Shown one piece after another: positions 1-6,034 of a stretch of DNA of 7,125 nt. The position numbers and the translations under genes are program-made. This DNA is from Candidatus Bathyarchaeota archaeon (GTDB lineage Archaea; Thermoproteota; Bathyarchaeia; Bathyarchaeales; B26-1): NCBI GenBank assembly GCA_018396795.1, contig JAGTRH010000067.1:1-7125 (forward strand), read 5' to 3'. The first letter of the stretch is position 1. Every line of letters starts with the position of its first letter. The notes beneath the pieces were generated by a model. It ran no database searches. It saw only the letters and a program-made list of their open reading frames with translations, and was not told the DNA's origin.

Positions 1-2
1 AT

Positions 3-1850
3 AAGAATGAGATAAGTAAACTTAGGAACATGGCGCAGTCCATAATGAAAGAAGGCGACAGTAAATTGAACGCGTTATGCGCACTTTTAGAAGAAATCAT
101 GGCGGAAAAGGAAACTAAGGTCGTGATATTTACAGAATATAAGGACACATTAAATTATGTTATCGAAAATCTTATCCAAAAAAGGCATCCTGAATGGAGA
201 AACAATATTCTTAGGCTAAGCTCTGAAGAGGCTGCAGACGTTAACCGTTTTCAGGAGATAAAAGAAAGATTTGAGAAAGATTCTTCCGCAAGAATCTTGT
301 TTGCCACAGATGTTGTTGCAGAAGGAGTAAACCTTCAAGTAGCAAACATTCTAATAAACTACGAGATTCCATGGAGTCTAGTAAAGCTTGAGCAGAGAAT
401 CGGTCGAGTGTGGAGGCTTGGCCAGAAAAAATTGGTTAAAGTGTACACGCTTTTCATGAACAACGTTGCCGACAAGGCTGCTCTTGAAGCCATGTACCGT
501 AAGCTTGGAAATCTTAAGGTTGCAAGATTAAAGCCTAGACCATTTACGGGAGAAGAAATCTTTCTGTACTCTGAAGAAGGTGACGTGAAGGATATGATGA
601 AAGTGCCGGCTTACGCTGTTACTGTGGAAGAGAAGGGTAAAAAGAAGTTTAAGAAGATCACTGAAGCAGAAGCAATTTTAACGTATATTAAAGAAAATTC
701 TGCGGGACTAGAGAAGCTTATTGAATCAATAATCAAAACCAAGGCTGAAATAGAAAAGGAAATGTATTCTAAAGGAATACTCTACATGCCAAAAACTAGA
801 GATGAAGTAGAAAATGCTTTGGCTTGTCTCGGTTTCAAGAATACCAAGGAACTGATGCTGTCTTTGGTGGATATGCTAAAAAGTGTTTCAGAATTTTATG
901 GATTAAATGTAAAGGAAGAAGGGAATATTGTGAAAGTTTCCAGAGGAAGCGAGATGGCTACAACTATCGAGAACGTTAACGACATATACGGCTTCCTTCA
1001 CGTAAACACTTCGCCAGTCTCTCCTTACATTGTAGCATACGGTGAAAGAGAAGGTGATTTGGCAATCTACAAGGCTATAGTAAAAGGCGGCAGCAAAAGC
1101 GAAACCCTATATTCTGAGCCAGTCGGCATTTTCATGGAAGACAGTCAAGTTCTTAGGGGCAGCGAACTTATCGAAACCGTGTCCAGGGCATTATCGAACT
1201 GTATAGGCGTGTTAGGGGAAGAAAAGGCTATCGAATTACCTTTAACATGTCAAGCCGACATACTCTCGTGCTTAAAACAAAACATCATATCGCTTCAAAG
1301 TCCACTAAAAAATTACATGATGAGGCTTGAGAGCATGGGCTGGAGGGATAGTGAAATCGAATGGCTTAATCCCTCGAACATTAAAGTAGAACTGTCAAAG
1401 CCGTTAGGCTACATTCGGTTCGTAAAACATTCAACTCCAGAAACACTAAACATTTCCCAAAAAATAAAAGATGAGGTGGAAGATAAGGCTGTACAGATTG
1501 TTTTAGAGAAAGAAAGTGAGGAAGGAAGGATAGCTGTCCTGGTTCCGGAAAGTGAACACTATGACATCAAAAGCGTTAACATTGTAAGTGGTGAAGTTAG
1601 AAAGATTGAAGTTAAGGGGCATGCTGGCTCAGAAGTTTACGGTGAACTCACAGACCCGGAAATGAAGTTAGCTGAGAAGGAGAGGGACAACTTTTGGCTT
1701 TACATCGTATATGATGTTTTGAAGGAGAATCCTAAAATCTTAAGATTCAGGAATCCTGTTGAAACCATGAACTGGAAAGTTTTTGAGAGGGTGGAGAGAA
1801 GGTACATTTTCTGGCCTAAGGAACTGCCACAAACCAATCATACAGTTTAA
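3..1850 (+). CDS. SNF2-type helicase with C-terminal DUF3883 domain, 5'-partial
   Basis: The reading frame is open to the left edge with no stop, so the ATG at 30 is internal and the N-terminal ATPase half (RecA1, Walker A/B) lies outside the window. Visible first is a complete helicase C domain: motif IV-like VVIFTEYKDT (about 120-150), motif V ATDVVAEGVNLQ (303-338), and motif VI QRIGRVWRLGQ (393-425) with its arginine fingers. A middle region of roughly 350 residues, with charged helical stretches near 650-780, has no domain I recognise. The C-terminus (about 1470-1830) matches DUF3883: a GRIAVLVPES..YDI segment, the IEVKG motif near 1605-1619 that resembles the E-x-K of PD-(D/E)xK nucleases, then LTDPEMKLAEK and FWLYIVYDVL. 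Families of this architecture are ATP-driven DNA translocases common in defence and restriction loci. A nuclease role for DUF3883 is family-level suspicion, not shown here. It is followed at 29 nt by a metallo-beta-lactamase gene in the same direction, suggesting one transcript. Confidence 0.9.
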   Translation, partial: KNEISKLRNMAQSIMKEGDSKLNALCALLEEIMAEKETKVVIFTEYKDTLNYVIENLIQKRHPEWRNNILRLSSEEAADVNRFQEIKERFEKDSSARILFATDVVAEGVNLQVANILINYEIPWSLVKLEQRIGRVWRLGQKKLVKVYTLFMNNVADKAALEAMYRKLGNLKVARLKPRPFTGEEIFLYSEEGDVKDMMKVPAYAVTVEEKGKKKFKKITEAEAILTYIKENSAGLEKLIESIIKTKAEIEKEMYSKGILYMPKTRDEVENALACLGFKNTKELMLSLVDMLKSVSEFYGLNVKEEGNIVKVSRGSEMATTIENVNDIYGFLHVNTSPVSPYIVAYGEREGDLAIYKAIVKGGSKSETLYSEPVGIFMEDSQVLRGSELIETVSRALSNCIGVLGEEKAIELPLTCQADILSCLKQNIISLQSPLKNYMMRLESMGWRDSEIEWLNPSNIKVELSKPLGYIRFVKHSTPETLNISQKIKDEVEDKAVQIVLEKESEEGRIAVLVPESEHYDIKSVNIVSGEVRKIEVKGHAGSEVYGELTDPEMKLAEKERDNFWLYIVYDVLKENPKILRFRNPVETMNWKVFERVERRYIFWPKELPQTNHTV

Positions 1851-1879
1851 AGTGATGGAGTTGGTGGTGTGAAAAGGTT

Positions 1880-3112
1880 ATGGTGGAAGTCGAAATTTTG
1901 GGCGGGAAACAGAGTATAGGAGGCAACTTTGTTAGAATCAAAGAAGGTGACAAGGTAATAGTCTTTGACCAAGGAATAAGATTTGATATAATGGACAGAT
2001 TCTACACCAACTTTATAACACCTAGAAGTATTTCCGAGCTCAGAAATCTGGGCGTGCTTCCATTAAGTGCATGGTACGAGGATGTTGAAGACATATACGT
2101 TACACATTTGCACCTTGACCATCTGGGCGCATTAGCTAATATTCCAAAAAAAGCTAACGTCCACTTGCCAAGTAAAGAAATATATGAGCTGATGGAGGAA
2201 ACCTGGAAAAATTCTCCAACATGGCTTTCCCTTATACCACGAAAATATTTTATTGAGGTAATAGAAACCGAACCTTATACAACAGACAGAAACAGTGTGA
2301 TGCCATTGCCTGTCTCACACAGCGCTTTCCCCTCATGCGCTTACCTATATTTTGGGAAAAAGGAAACAGTACTCTATACCGGCGATTTTAGAGTAGAAGG
2401 CTTCTTGACAGAGGAAGAATTCCATAAATTTAATCAGGGAGAACCAATGCTCGAATATCTTGAAAACAATCATGATATAAAAGTTGATAAACTGATAATT
2501 GAGGGCACAAACATAGGCTCAAGCAGACTTCCACTTTCACCTGAAGAGGAAAAGAAGATTCTTGAAAAAATATTTCAAGCAAGCAAGATTATTTTGGCAA
2601 CAGTACACTCTTTAGACATCGAATACGCTTACACTCTAGCAAAACTTTCTCAACAATACAACTTCAACTTCTACCTTACAGTAAATCAGACATCTAAACT
2701 TCTTGAAAAGGTAAAGGGTCTCCCAGTAGAACCAAAAACCATAGTAGGGCACGTGGATACAATAACATCGTTCGAAAGCATTGATTTGAGCGAGATAGAG
2801 GGAAGGTCTGTGATCATAACAACCTACAGAAACGTTGTAGATCTTATAAAAGACCTGACCATCACAAACATTCCACTAAAAGATGTTATTGCAATAATCT
2901 CGGAACCAGAACCCCAAATAGAAGAGTCAACAGAATATGCTGTTGTATCCAACTGGTTCACATTAGCTGGAATACAATCATATATAATGCGTGCATCAGG
3001 CCACTACTACACATTCCAGTTGAAACAAATACTTGATACTATAAAACCAAAAAACATTGAAATAATCCATACAGAAAGACCAAGTTTGTTCAAAAAATTA
3101 ATTGTCTCATGA
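1880..3112 (+). CDS. metallo-beta-lactamase/beta-CASP family protein, RNase J-like
   Basis: A 410-residue protein. Metal-site motifs seen in order: THLHLDH (H76, H78, D80, H81), SHS with H147, TGDF with D169, and a late IIHTE with H397. Between them lie beta-CASP landmarks: EGTN (208-211, motif A acidic residue) and SGH (H375) near the end, as in RNase J and CPSF-like nucleases that cut or trim RNA from the 5' end. It differs from standard RNase J: the N-terminal GG-x-GE-x-G-x-N signature reads GGKQSIGGN, the His-containing strand reads SHSAF, and the protein lacks the long C-terminal domain of bacterial RNase J. Metal-dependent hydrolysis, probably of nucleic acid, is likely; the substrate is unknown. 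The ATG at 1880 has GGTGGTG (1863-1869) and AAAAGG just upstream, and no alternative in-frame start lies between it and the previous gene. The 29-nt gap to the helicase suggests a shared operon and possibly a shared role in defence. Confidence 0.85.
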   Translation: MVEVEILGGKQSIGGNFVRIKEGDKVIVFDQGIRFDIMDRFYTNFITPRSISELRNLGVLPLSAWYEDVEDIYVTHLHLDHLGALANIPKKANVHLPSKEIYELMEETWKNSPTWLSLIPRKYFIEVIETEPYTTDRNSVMPLPVSHSAFPSCAYLYFGKKETVLYTGDFRVEGFLTEEEFHKFNQGEPMLEYLENNHDIKVDKLIIEGTNIGSSRLPLSPEEEKKILEKIFQASKIILATVHSLDIEYAYTLAKLSQQYNFNFYLTVNQTSKLLEKVKGLPVEPKTIVGHVDTITSFESIDLSEIEGRSVIITTYRNVVDLIKDLTITNIPLKDVIAIISEPEPQIEESTEYAVVSNWFTLAGIQSYIMRASGHYYTFQLKQILDTIKPKNIEIIHTERPSLFKKLIVS

Positions 3113-3129
3113 AAACATTTGTTGAATTA

Positions 3130-3163
3130 ACTTTTAATTAATTTTTTAAACTTTTAAGTTTCC
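3130..3163 (+). terminator. T-rich terminator with short dyad after the MBL gene
   Basis: Starting 18 nt after the MBL stop codon there are repeated T runs (T4, T6, T4, T3). They include the inverted repeat AAACTT-TT-AAGTTT at 3148-3161. Archaeal termination usually relies on U-rich tracts rather than strong hairpins, so this is a plausible end for the helicase-MBL transcript. The same AT-rich dyad could also act as a TATA element for the tiny ORF at 3182. Confidence 0.5.
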
Positions 3164-3181
3164 ATCCGATATCTTTTATTT

Positions 3182-3229
3182 ATGCGTGGTGAAGATGGTA
3201 TGAGTTTGAATAATAAAATAAGGTTTTGA
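3182..3229 (+). other. tiny ORF (15 codons) with good ribosome-binding context
   Basis: ATG at 3182 opens MRGEDGMSLNNKIRF and then stops. A second in-frame ATG at 3200 would give a 9-residue peptide. An AT-rich TATA-like dyad sits about 25-30 nt upstream of 3182, and GGTGAAGATGGT (3188-3199) directly precedes the second ATG as a ribosome-binding site. This may be a regulatory leader peptide, the stump of a decayed gene, or chance. No homologue is recognised. Confidence 0.2.
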
Positions 3230-3399
3230 TTTTCAACTATTTACTTATCCTAAGTGTAGCTAACTATTATTTTTGGTGACCTTTATGTATATTTAGATAT
3301 TGTCCTTACAAGTAATTGAATAAAATTGCATAGGTGCTAGTTTTATTATAGGCCGAATTCATACATTTACATTTAATATAGTTACGGATCTTGCAGTCT

Positions 3400-3410
3400 G
3401 GTGGTCCACC
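3400..3410. repeat. 11-bp palindrome GGTGGTCCACC
   Basis: A perfect inverted repeat of five G/C-containing pairs about one central base, followed by TTTT at 3411-3414, in an otherwise very AT-rich gap. It lies about 25 nt downstream of a weak TATA-like sequence (3372-3380), so it falls where a transcript from that element would begin. It could be a regulator binding site. With a single-base loop it cannot fold as a full-length RNA hairpin without opening pairs. Function unknown. Confidence 0.3.
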
Positions 3411-3623
3411 TTTTCTACTTTCCTATGTCCAATCGAATGCTGTAAGTATTTCTGGTATATGTTGGTACAAATTGTCAAAGCATCATTTGTGTAGTGTTCA
3501 ATTAATTTTCATATTGATGTATTGACTTTGCTTTAATAGTATATTCCTTAGGCCTTAGACCTTCTTCTATACAAATTATCATACATTTATGTGAATTTTT
3601 TAAGAAAATGTCAGAAAATTCAA

Positions 3624-3641
3624 AAAGAAAAAACTTATATA
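3624..3641 (+). promoter_or_regulatory. archaeal BRE/TATA promoter of the thiolase operon
   Basis: A purine-rich BRE-like stretch (AAAGAAAAAA, 3624-3633) runs directly into the TATA box CTTATATA (3634-3641). Initiation would fall near 3662-3668, some 20-27 nt before the ATG at 3689, leaving a short leader that contains the AAAGGTG ribosome-binding site. The downstream flank ATACGC-ATAAA-GTGTAT (3639-3655) forms an imperfect dyad overlapping the TATA edge, where archaeal repressors often bind; that part is weak. This promoter is the best candidate to drive the five genes to 7045. Confidence 0.75.
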
Positions 3642-3672
3642 CGCATAAAGTGTATCTAAATGTCAAGATTTT

Positions 3673-3679
3673 AAAGGTG
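3673..3679 (+). promoter_or_regulatory. ribosome-binding site that fixes the thiolase start
   Basis: AAAGGTG lies 9 nt upstream of the ATG at 3689. The reading frame is open back to an ATG at 3608, but that start lies upstream of the TATA box and would add 27 residues absent from thiolases. This site and the promoter position both favour 3689. Confidence 0.75.
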
Positions 3680-3688
3680 CTAAAAAGT

Positions 3689-4948
3689 ATGGAGGCAAAG
3701 GCGTCTATAGTTGGTGTTGGTTGTACACATTTTGGGAGTGTTCTAGAAACGCCTGAGATTAAGGGCCTCAGTCCATATGAGCTTGCTGTCAAGGCAGCAT
3801 TTGAGGCGCTCGATGATGCTGGTCTTGAGCCGAAGGATATAGATGCATTTTTTATTGGAAGTATGCAAACTCATACCTCTGGTTTATACAGTTGGTATTC
3901 TCAGTTGTGTGATTGGCTTGGGATGGAGTTAAAGCCTGGTATACATTTTGAAACTGCCTGCTCTACCACGAATACTGGTCTAGGTTTGGCTGCGATGGCT
4001 GTAAAGTCTGGCACTTTTAATAGGGTTCTTGTTCTAGCTTGTGAGGTTTTAAGTTCTGAGCCTTTAGAGCATCCTGGGAAAAGGCGTCCTGTTGATCCTT
4101 TAGACCTTTGGTTTACTACTGATTTTGGTGTCGATCAAGCATATTCTTACACTCATGCGTACGATATTGCGACTGCATATGGCGCTATACCCGCCATTGC
4201 CTACGCTAAAAAGTATGGTCTTACGATAGAAAAGCTTGAGGAAGCACTTTTTAGTATAGCCTCTACCGTTAGGCTTCATTCTTCAATGAATCCTAAAGCT
4301 TTCATAAAGAAGACTTTAGAAGAGGAGGCAAGAGAACTTGGTTTCAGAGATGTGCATGAATTTTGGGTTTCAAAGTATAATCCATATCTTGCTTGGCCTA
4401 TCAGAGTAAAAAATGCTTTAAATCCAGTTGACGGTGCATCCGCATACATTGTAACCACTCCTGAAGAAGCAAAATGTTTTACTGATACACCCATTGATGT
4501 ACTAGGATTTTATTGGTCTGTGAAAAATTATCCATGGTATGGTGACCCTACTGCATGGTACTCTGATAACATTGCATTTCAGAAAGCTTACCAAATTAGC
4601 GGAATTGAGCCGAAGGATATAGACTATTTACATGTGCACGACTGTATGCAGACATATTGGCTTCTCCTTAGTGAACTTTCAGGTTATGTACCTAAAGGTG
4701 AAGCTTGGAAGGCTGCAATTGAGGGAAGATTCAGGTTCGATGGTGATAGGCCAATGACAACAAGTGGAGGTAGGCATGGAAAAGGTCACGCCTTTGGCGC
4801 CTCGGCTGGAGCTGAAATATATGAGGCTGTTAAGCAAATGCGTGGTGAAGTGGGTCGTCGTCAAATAGTACCTGAACCAGAAATTGCTGTAATACATAAT
4901 CACGGTTATGGAATGCATTCAGCTGTAACGGTTTTAAAGAGGAGGTAG
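3689..4948 (+). CDS. SCP2/archaeal-type thiolase (acetyl-CoA acetyltransferase-like)
   Basis: A 419-residue cytosolic thiolase-superfamily enzyme that would catalyse reversible Claisen condensation of acyl thioesters, such as two acetyl-CoA to acetoacetyl-CoA. Visible landmarks: N-terminal ASIVGVGCTHFG; nucleophile C91 in FETACSTTNTG; HVHDC with H317 and C319; GGRHGKGHAFGAS with catalytic H367; and the terminal HNHGYGMHS (403-411). The usual second cysteine of classical thiolases (CxG) is absent from that last motif. In SCP2-type thiolases the cysteine of the HDC(F) motif takes its place, so C319 probably does so here. The GHP motif reads GHA. The two halves of the fold each carry an (L/I)EPKDID segment (residues 46-52 and 306-312). 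The DUF35 gene starts 5 nt downstream, the usual archaeal partner that stabilises thiolase/HMG-CoA synthase and helps channel acyl-CoA. No HMG-CoA synthase is in view, so a mevalonate role is not demonstrated. Exact substrate is uncertain. Confidence 0.88.
   Translation: MEAKASIVGVGCTHFGSVLETPEIKGLSPYELAVKAAFEALDDAGLEPKDIDAFFIGSMQTHTSGLYSWYSQLCDWLGMELKPGIHFETACSTTNTGLGLAAMAVKSGTFNRVLVLACEVLSSEPLEHPGKRRPVDPLDLWFTTDFGVDQAYSYTHAYDIATAYGAIPAIAYAKKYGLTIEKLEEALFSIASTVRLHSSMNPKAFIKKTLEEEARELGFRDVHEFWVSKYNPYLAWPIRVKNALNPVDGASAYIVTTPEEAKCFTDTPIDVLGFYWSVKNYPWYGDPTAWYSDNIAFQKAYQISGIEPKDIDYLHVHDCMQTYWLLLSELSGYVPKGEAWKAAIEGRFRFDGDRPMTTSGGRHGKGHAFGASAGAEIYEAVKQMRGEVGRRQIVPEPEIAVIHNHGYGMHSAVTVLKRR
4941..4946 (+). 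promoter_or_regulatory. strong ribosome-binding site overlapping the thiolase stop
   Basis: GGAGGT, within AGAGGAGGTAGAT, is formed by the last arginine codons and the stop of the thiolase gene and sits 7 nt before the DUF35 ATG. The match to the archaeal consensus is near ideal, and the placement implies translational coupling of the two subunits. Confidence 0.8.
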
Positions 4949-4953
4949 ATAGT

Positions 4954-5352
4954 ATGGAGCCAATTATAACAAAATTTTATGAATTATTAAGTAAGGGAGA
5001 AATATGGGGTATGAAATGTAAAGATTGTGAGGGCATCACTTTTCCACCTAAGACTGCATGTTCCTACTGCCATAGTAGGAATGTAGAATGGTATAAGTTA
5101 AGTGGAGAAGGTAAGGTACTTTATGTGTCAACAAGTATATTACCTGCTAAAAGATTTGCAGAATATTCACCATATGTTTACGGCCTTGTTCAATTGAAGG
5201 AAGGGCCATTCTTTGCAACATTGATTAACGGTATTGAGCCGAAGCCTGAAGCTTTAAAGGCGATTTTCGATAAATTGCCTCTTGATGTAACAGCTGAGAT
5301 TAAGAAGATGGGTGGACTGGATATTCTAACATTTAAAATAAAGCAGGAGTAA
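4954..5352 (+). CDS. DUF35 zinc-ribbon/OB-fold protein, thiolase partner
   Basis: A 132-residue protein with both parts of the DUF35 family. An N-terminal rubredoxin-like zinc ribbon has C22-x2-C25 and C36-x2-C39, preceded by the short helix FYELLSKGEIWG. The OB-fold that follows (about 46-130) includes LSGEGKVLYVSTSI and YVYGLVQLKEGPFFATLING. In archaea DUF35 proteins bridge acetoacetyl-CoA thiolase and HMG-CoA synthase, where the OB fold helps form a shared CoA site; in other settings they accompany SCP2-type thiolases or ketosynthase-like enzymes. Its 5-nt spacing and strong coupled ribosome-binding site show it is made together with the preceding thiolase. All four zinc cysteines are intact and the length is normal for the family. 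It has no enzymatic activity of its own that I would predict. Confidence 0.9.
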   Translation: MEPIITKFYELLSKGEIWGMKCKDCEGITFPPKTACSYCHSRNVEWYKLSGEGKVLYVSTSILPAKRFAEYSPYVYGLVQLKEGPFFATLINGIEPKPEALKAIFDKLPLDVTAEIKKMGGLDILTFKIKQE

Positions 5353-5360
5353 GAATTAAA

Positions 5361-5382
5361 CACTCCCTCCCTTCTATTTTTT
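5361..5382 (+). promoter_or_regulatory. polypyrimidine/T-tract between DUF35 and acpS
   Basis: The widest gap inside the operon (40 nt) contains an almost pure C/T run (CACTCCCTCCCTTCTA) ending in T6 at 5377-5382. A U-rich end could cause partial termination, lowering expression of the ACP genes relative to the thiolase pair. I see no good TATA box here, so a separate promoter for acpS is unlikely. Confidence 0.3.
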
Positions 5383-5392
5383 GGTGTAAAGT

Positions 5393-5767
5393 TTGATTAC
5401 TGTTGGAATTGACATAATTCAAATATCACGTATTAGAAAGGCAGTTGAAAGGAGTGGTGAAAAATTTTTAAAAAAAGTTTACACTGAAAAAGAATTAGAG
5501 TTAGAAAATAGCATTGAATATATTGCTTCACGTTTTGCGGGTAAAGAGGCTGTCTTTAAGGCACTTCGTATTAAATGGGAGGGTAATGCAAGCTTTAAAG
5601 ATATAGAAATTCTCAAGGGTGAAGTTGGTGAGCCTGTAGTTATCTTACATGGTAAGATTAAGGATCTAGCTTCCAAAAGGGGGATAGAGAATGTTATCTT
5701 AAGTTTATCTTATGATTCTGATGTTGCCGTTGCATGCGCGATAGCTTTATATAATAAGGAAGTATAA
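5393..5767 (+). CDS. acpS: holo-[acyl-carrier-protein] synthase (4'-phosphopantetheinyl transferase)
   Basis: A 124-residue AcpS-type enzyme, the normal family length. It moves the phosphopantetheine arm from CoA to the serine of apo-ACP using Mg2+. Seen: the N-terminal GIDIIQISRI with metal ligand D7; YTEKELE (30-36); the signature SRFAGKEAVFKAL with K51 and E52; and the terminal strand ILSLSYDSDVAVACAI. In most AcpS proteins that last motif reads S-I/L-S-H; here the histidine is Y107. The start is TTG: a stop codon lies two codons upstream in frame, no ATG is available, and GGTG (5383-5386) sits 6 nt before it. The gene for its likely substrate, the acyl carrier protein, begins 17 nt downstream. 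AcpS is typical of bacteria and sporadic in archaea, so lateral origin is plausible but not shown by anything in this sequence. Confidence 0.9.
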   Translation: MITVGIDIIQISRIRKAVERSGEKFLKKVYTEKELELENSIEYIASRFAGKEAVFKALRIKWEGNASFKDIEILKGEVGEPVVILHGKIKDLASKRGIENVILSLSYDSDVAVACAIALYNKEV

Positions 5768-5784
5768 CATTTTATGGTGTTCTT

Positions 5785-6027
5785 ATGAAATCGGTTGAAG
5801 AAAGGGTTAAAGAAATTATTTCCCAAGTTTTTAATGTTAGGGTTGAAGATTTAAAGGATGATACAAATTTTGTTATAGATCTACGTGCAAAGTCAGCAGA
5901 TATTGTAGAATTATTAGCTTTACTCGAGGATGAGTTTAAGATTGAAATTCCTCTGGCAGAAGCAATAAGAAATAGGACTGTGGGTGATGCCTGGAAATAC
6001 GTGGAAAGAAAGATATCAAGTAAGTGA
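5785..6027 (+). CDS. acyl carrier protein
   Basis: An 80-residue, acidic, four-helix ACP. Helix I is VEERVKEIISQVFNV; the prosthetic-group loop and helix II are DLRAKSADIVELLALLEDEFKIEIP; helix III/IV is AIRNRTVGDAWKYVERK. The phosphopantetheine serine is S37. The usual DSL tripeptide is replaced by KSA, with acidic D39 and E42 following; AKS-type loops occur in ACPs outside the housekeeping FabD/FabF set. The acidic helix II needed for partner recognition is intact. GGTG at 5776-5779 precedes the ATG by 5 nt. The cognate holo-ACP synthase lies 17 nt upstream and phosphate acetyltransferase about 7 nt downstream. The protein carries acyl groups as thioesters in the cytosol; which synthase loads or extends them is not evident, since no FabD, FabG or FabZ is in view. 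I leave the gene symbol empty because acpP would imply the fatty-acid housekeeping copy. Confidence 0.92.
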   Translation: MKSVEERVKEIISQVFNVRVEDLKDDTNFVIDLRAKSADIVELLALLEDEFKIEIPLAEAIRNRTVGDAWKYVERKISSK

Positions 6028-6034
6028 TAGTGGT

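Larger units (their letters stand above)
3113..3688. other. 576-bp intergenic gap between the two gene modules
   Basis: No ORF here has a recognisable product, and I see no tRNA cloverleaf, no 5S-like segment and no CRISPR-type repeat spacing. The stretch holds a T-rich terminator near its left end, a 15-codon ORF at 3182, two short perfect dyads (ACTTA-TCC-TAAGT at 3243-3255 and GGTGG-T-CCACC at 3400-3410), a weak TATA-like TTTAATATA at 3372-3380, and the strong promoter of the thiolase operon at the right end. It is long for such a compact region. It may hold a small RNA, a decayed gene, or a junction between an acquired defence segment and a metabolic operon; I cannot choose between these from sequence alone. 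Confidence 0.6.

Noticed and set aside
30..32. ATG at 30 as the true start of the helicase
   Set aside because: The frame is open upstream to the window edge with plausible helical sequence, and a SNF2 protein needs the missing RecA1 half; this ATG is internal.
3386..3450. Possible tRNA or stable RNA around the GGTGGTCCACC and CCAATCGAATGC segments
   Set aside because: I could not build an acceptor stem, anticodon arm and T arm with correct spacing on either strand.
3608..3688. Extended thiolase N-terminus from the ATG at 3608 (27 extra residues)
   Set aside because: The extension contains the TATA box and expected transcription start, has a basic low-complexity sequence unlike thiolases, and homology begins at the ATG at 3689, which has its own AAAGGTG site.
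3502..3792. Minus-strand ORF across the gap and the thiolase 5' end
   Set aside because: It overlaps the promoter and the conserved thiolase N-terminus, and its translation has no recognisable domain; an antisense shadow.
5984..6034. Pta start at GTG 5984 or ATG 5987
   Set aside because: These overlap the ACP coding region by about 40 nt, translate ACP sequence in another frame, and precede the conserved family start by some 20 residues. TTG at 6035 has better spacing and ribosome-binding context.
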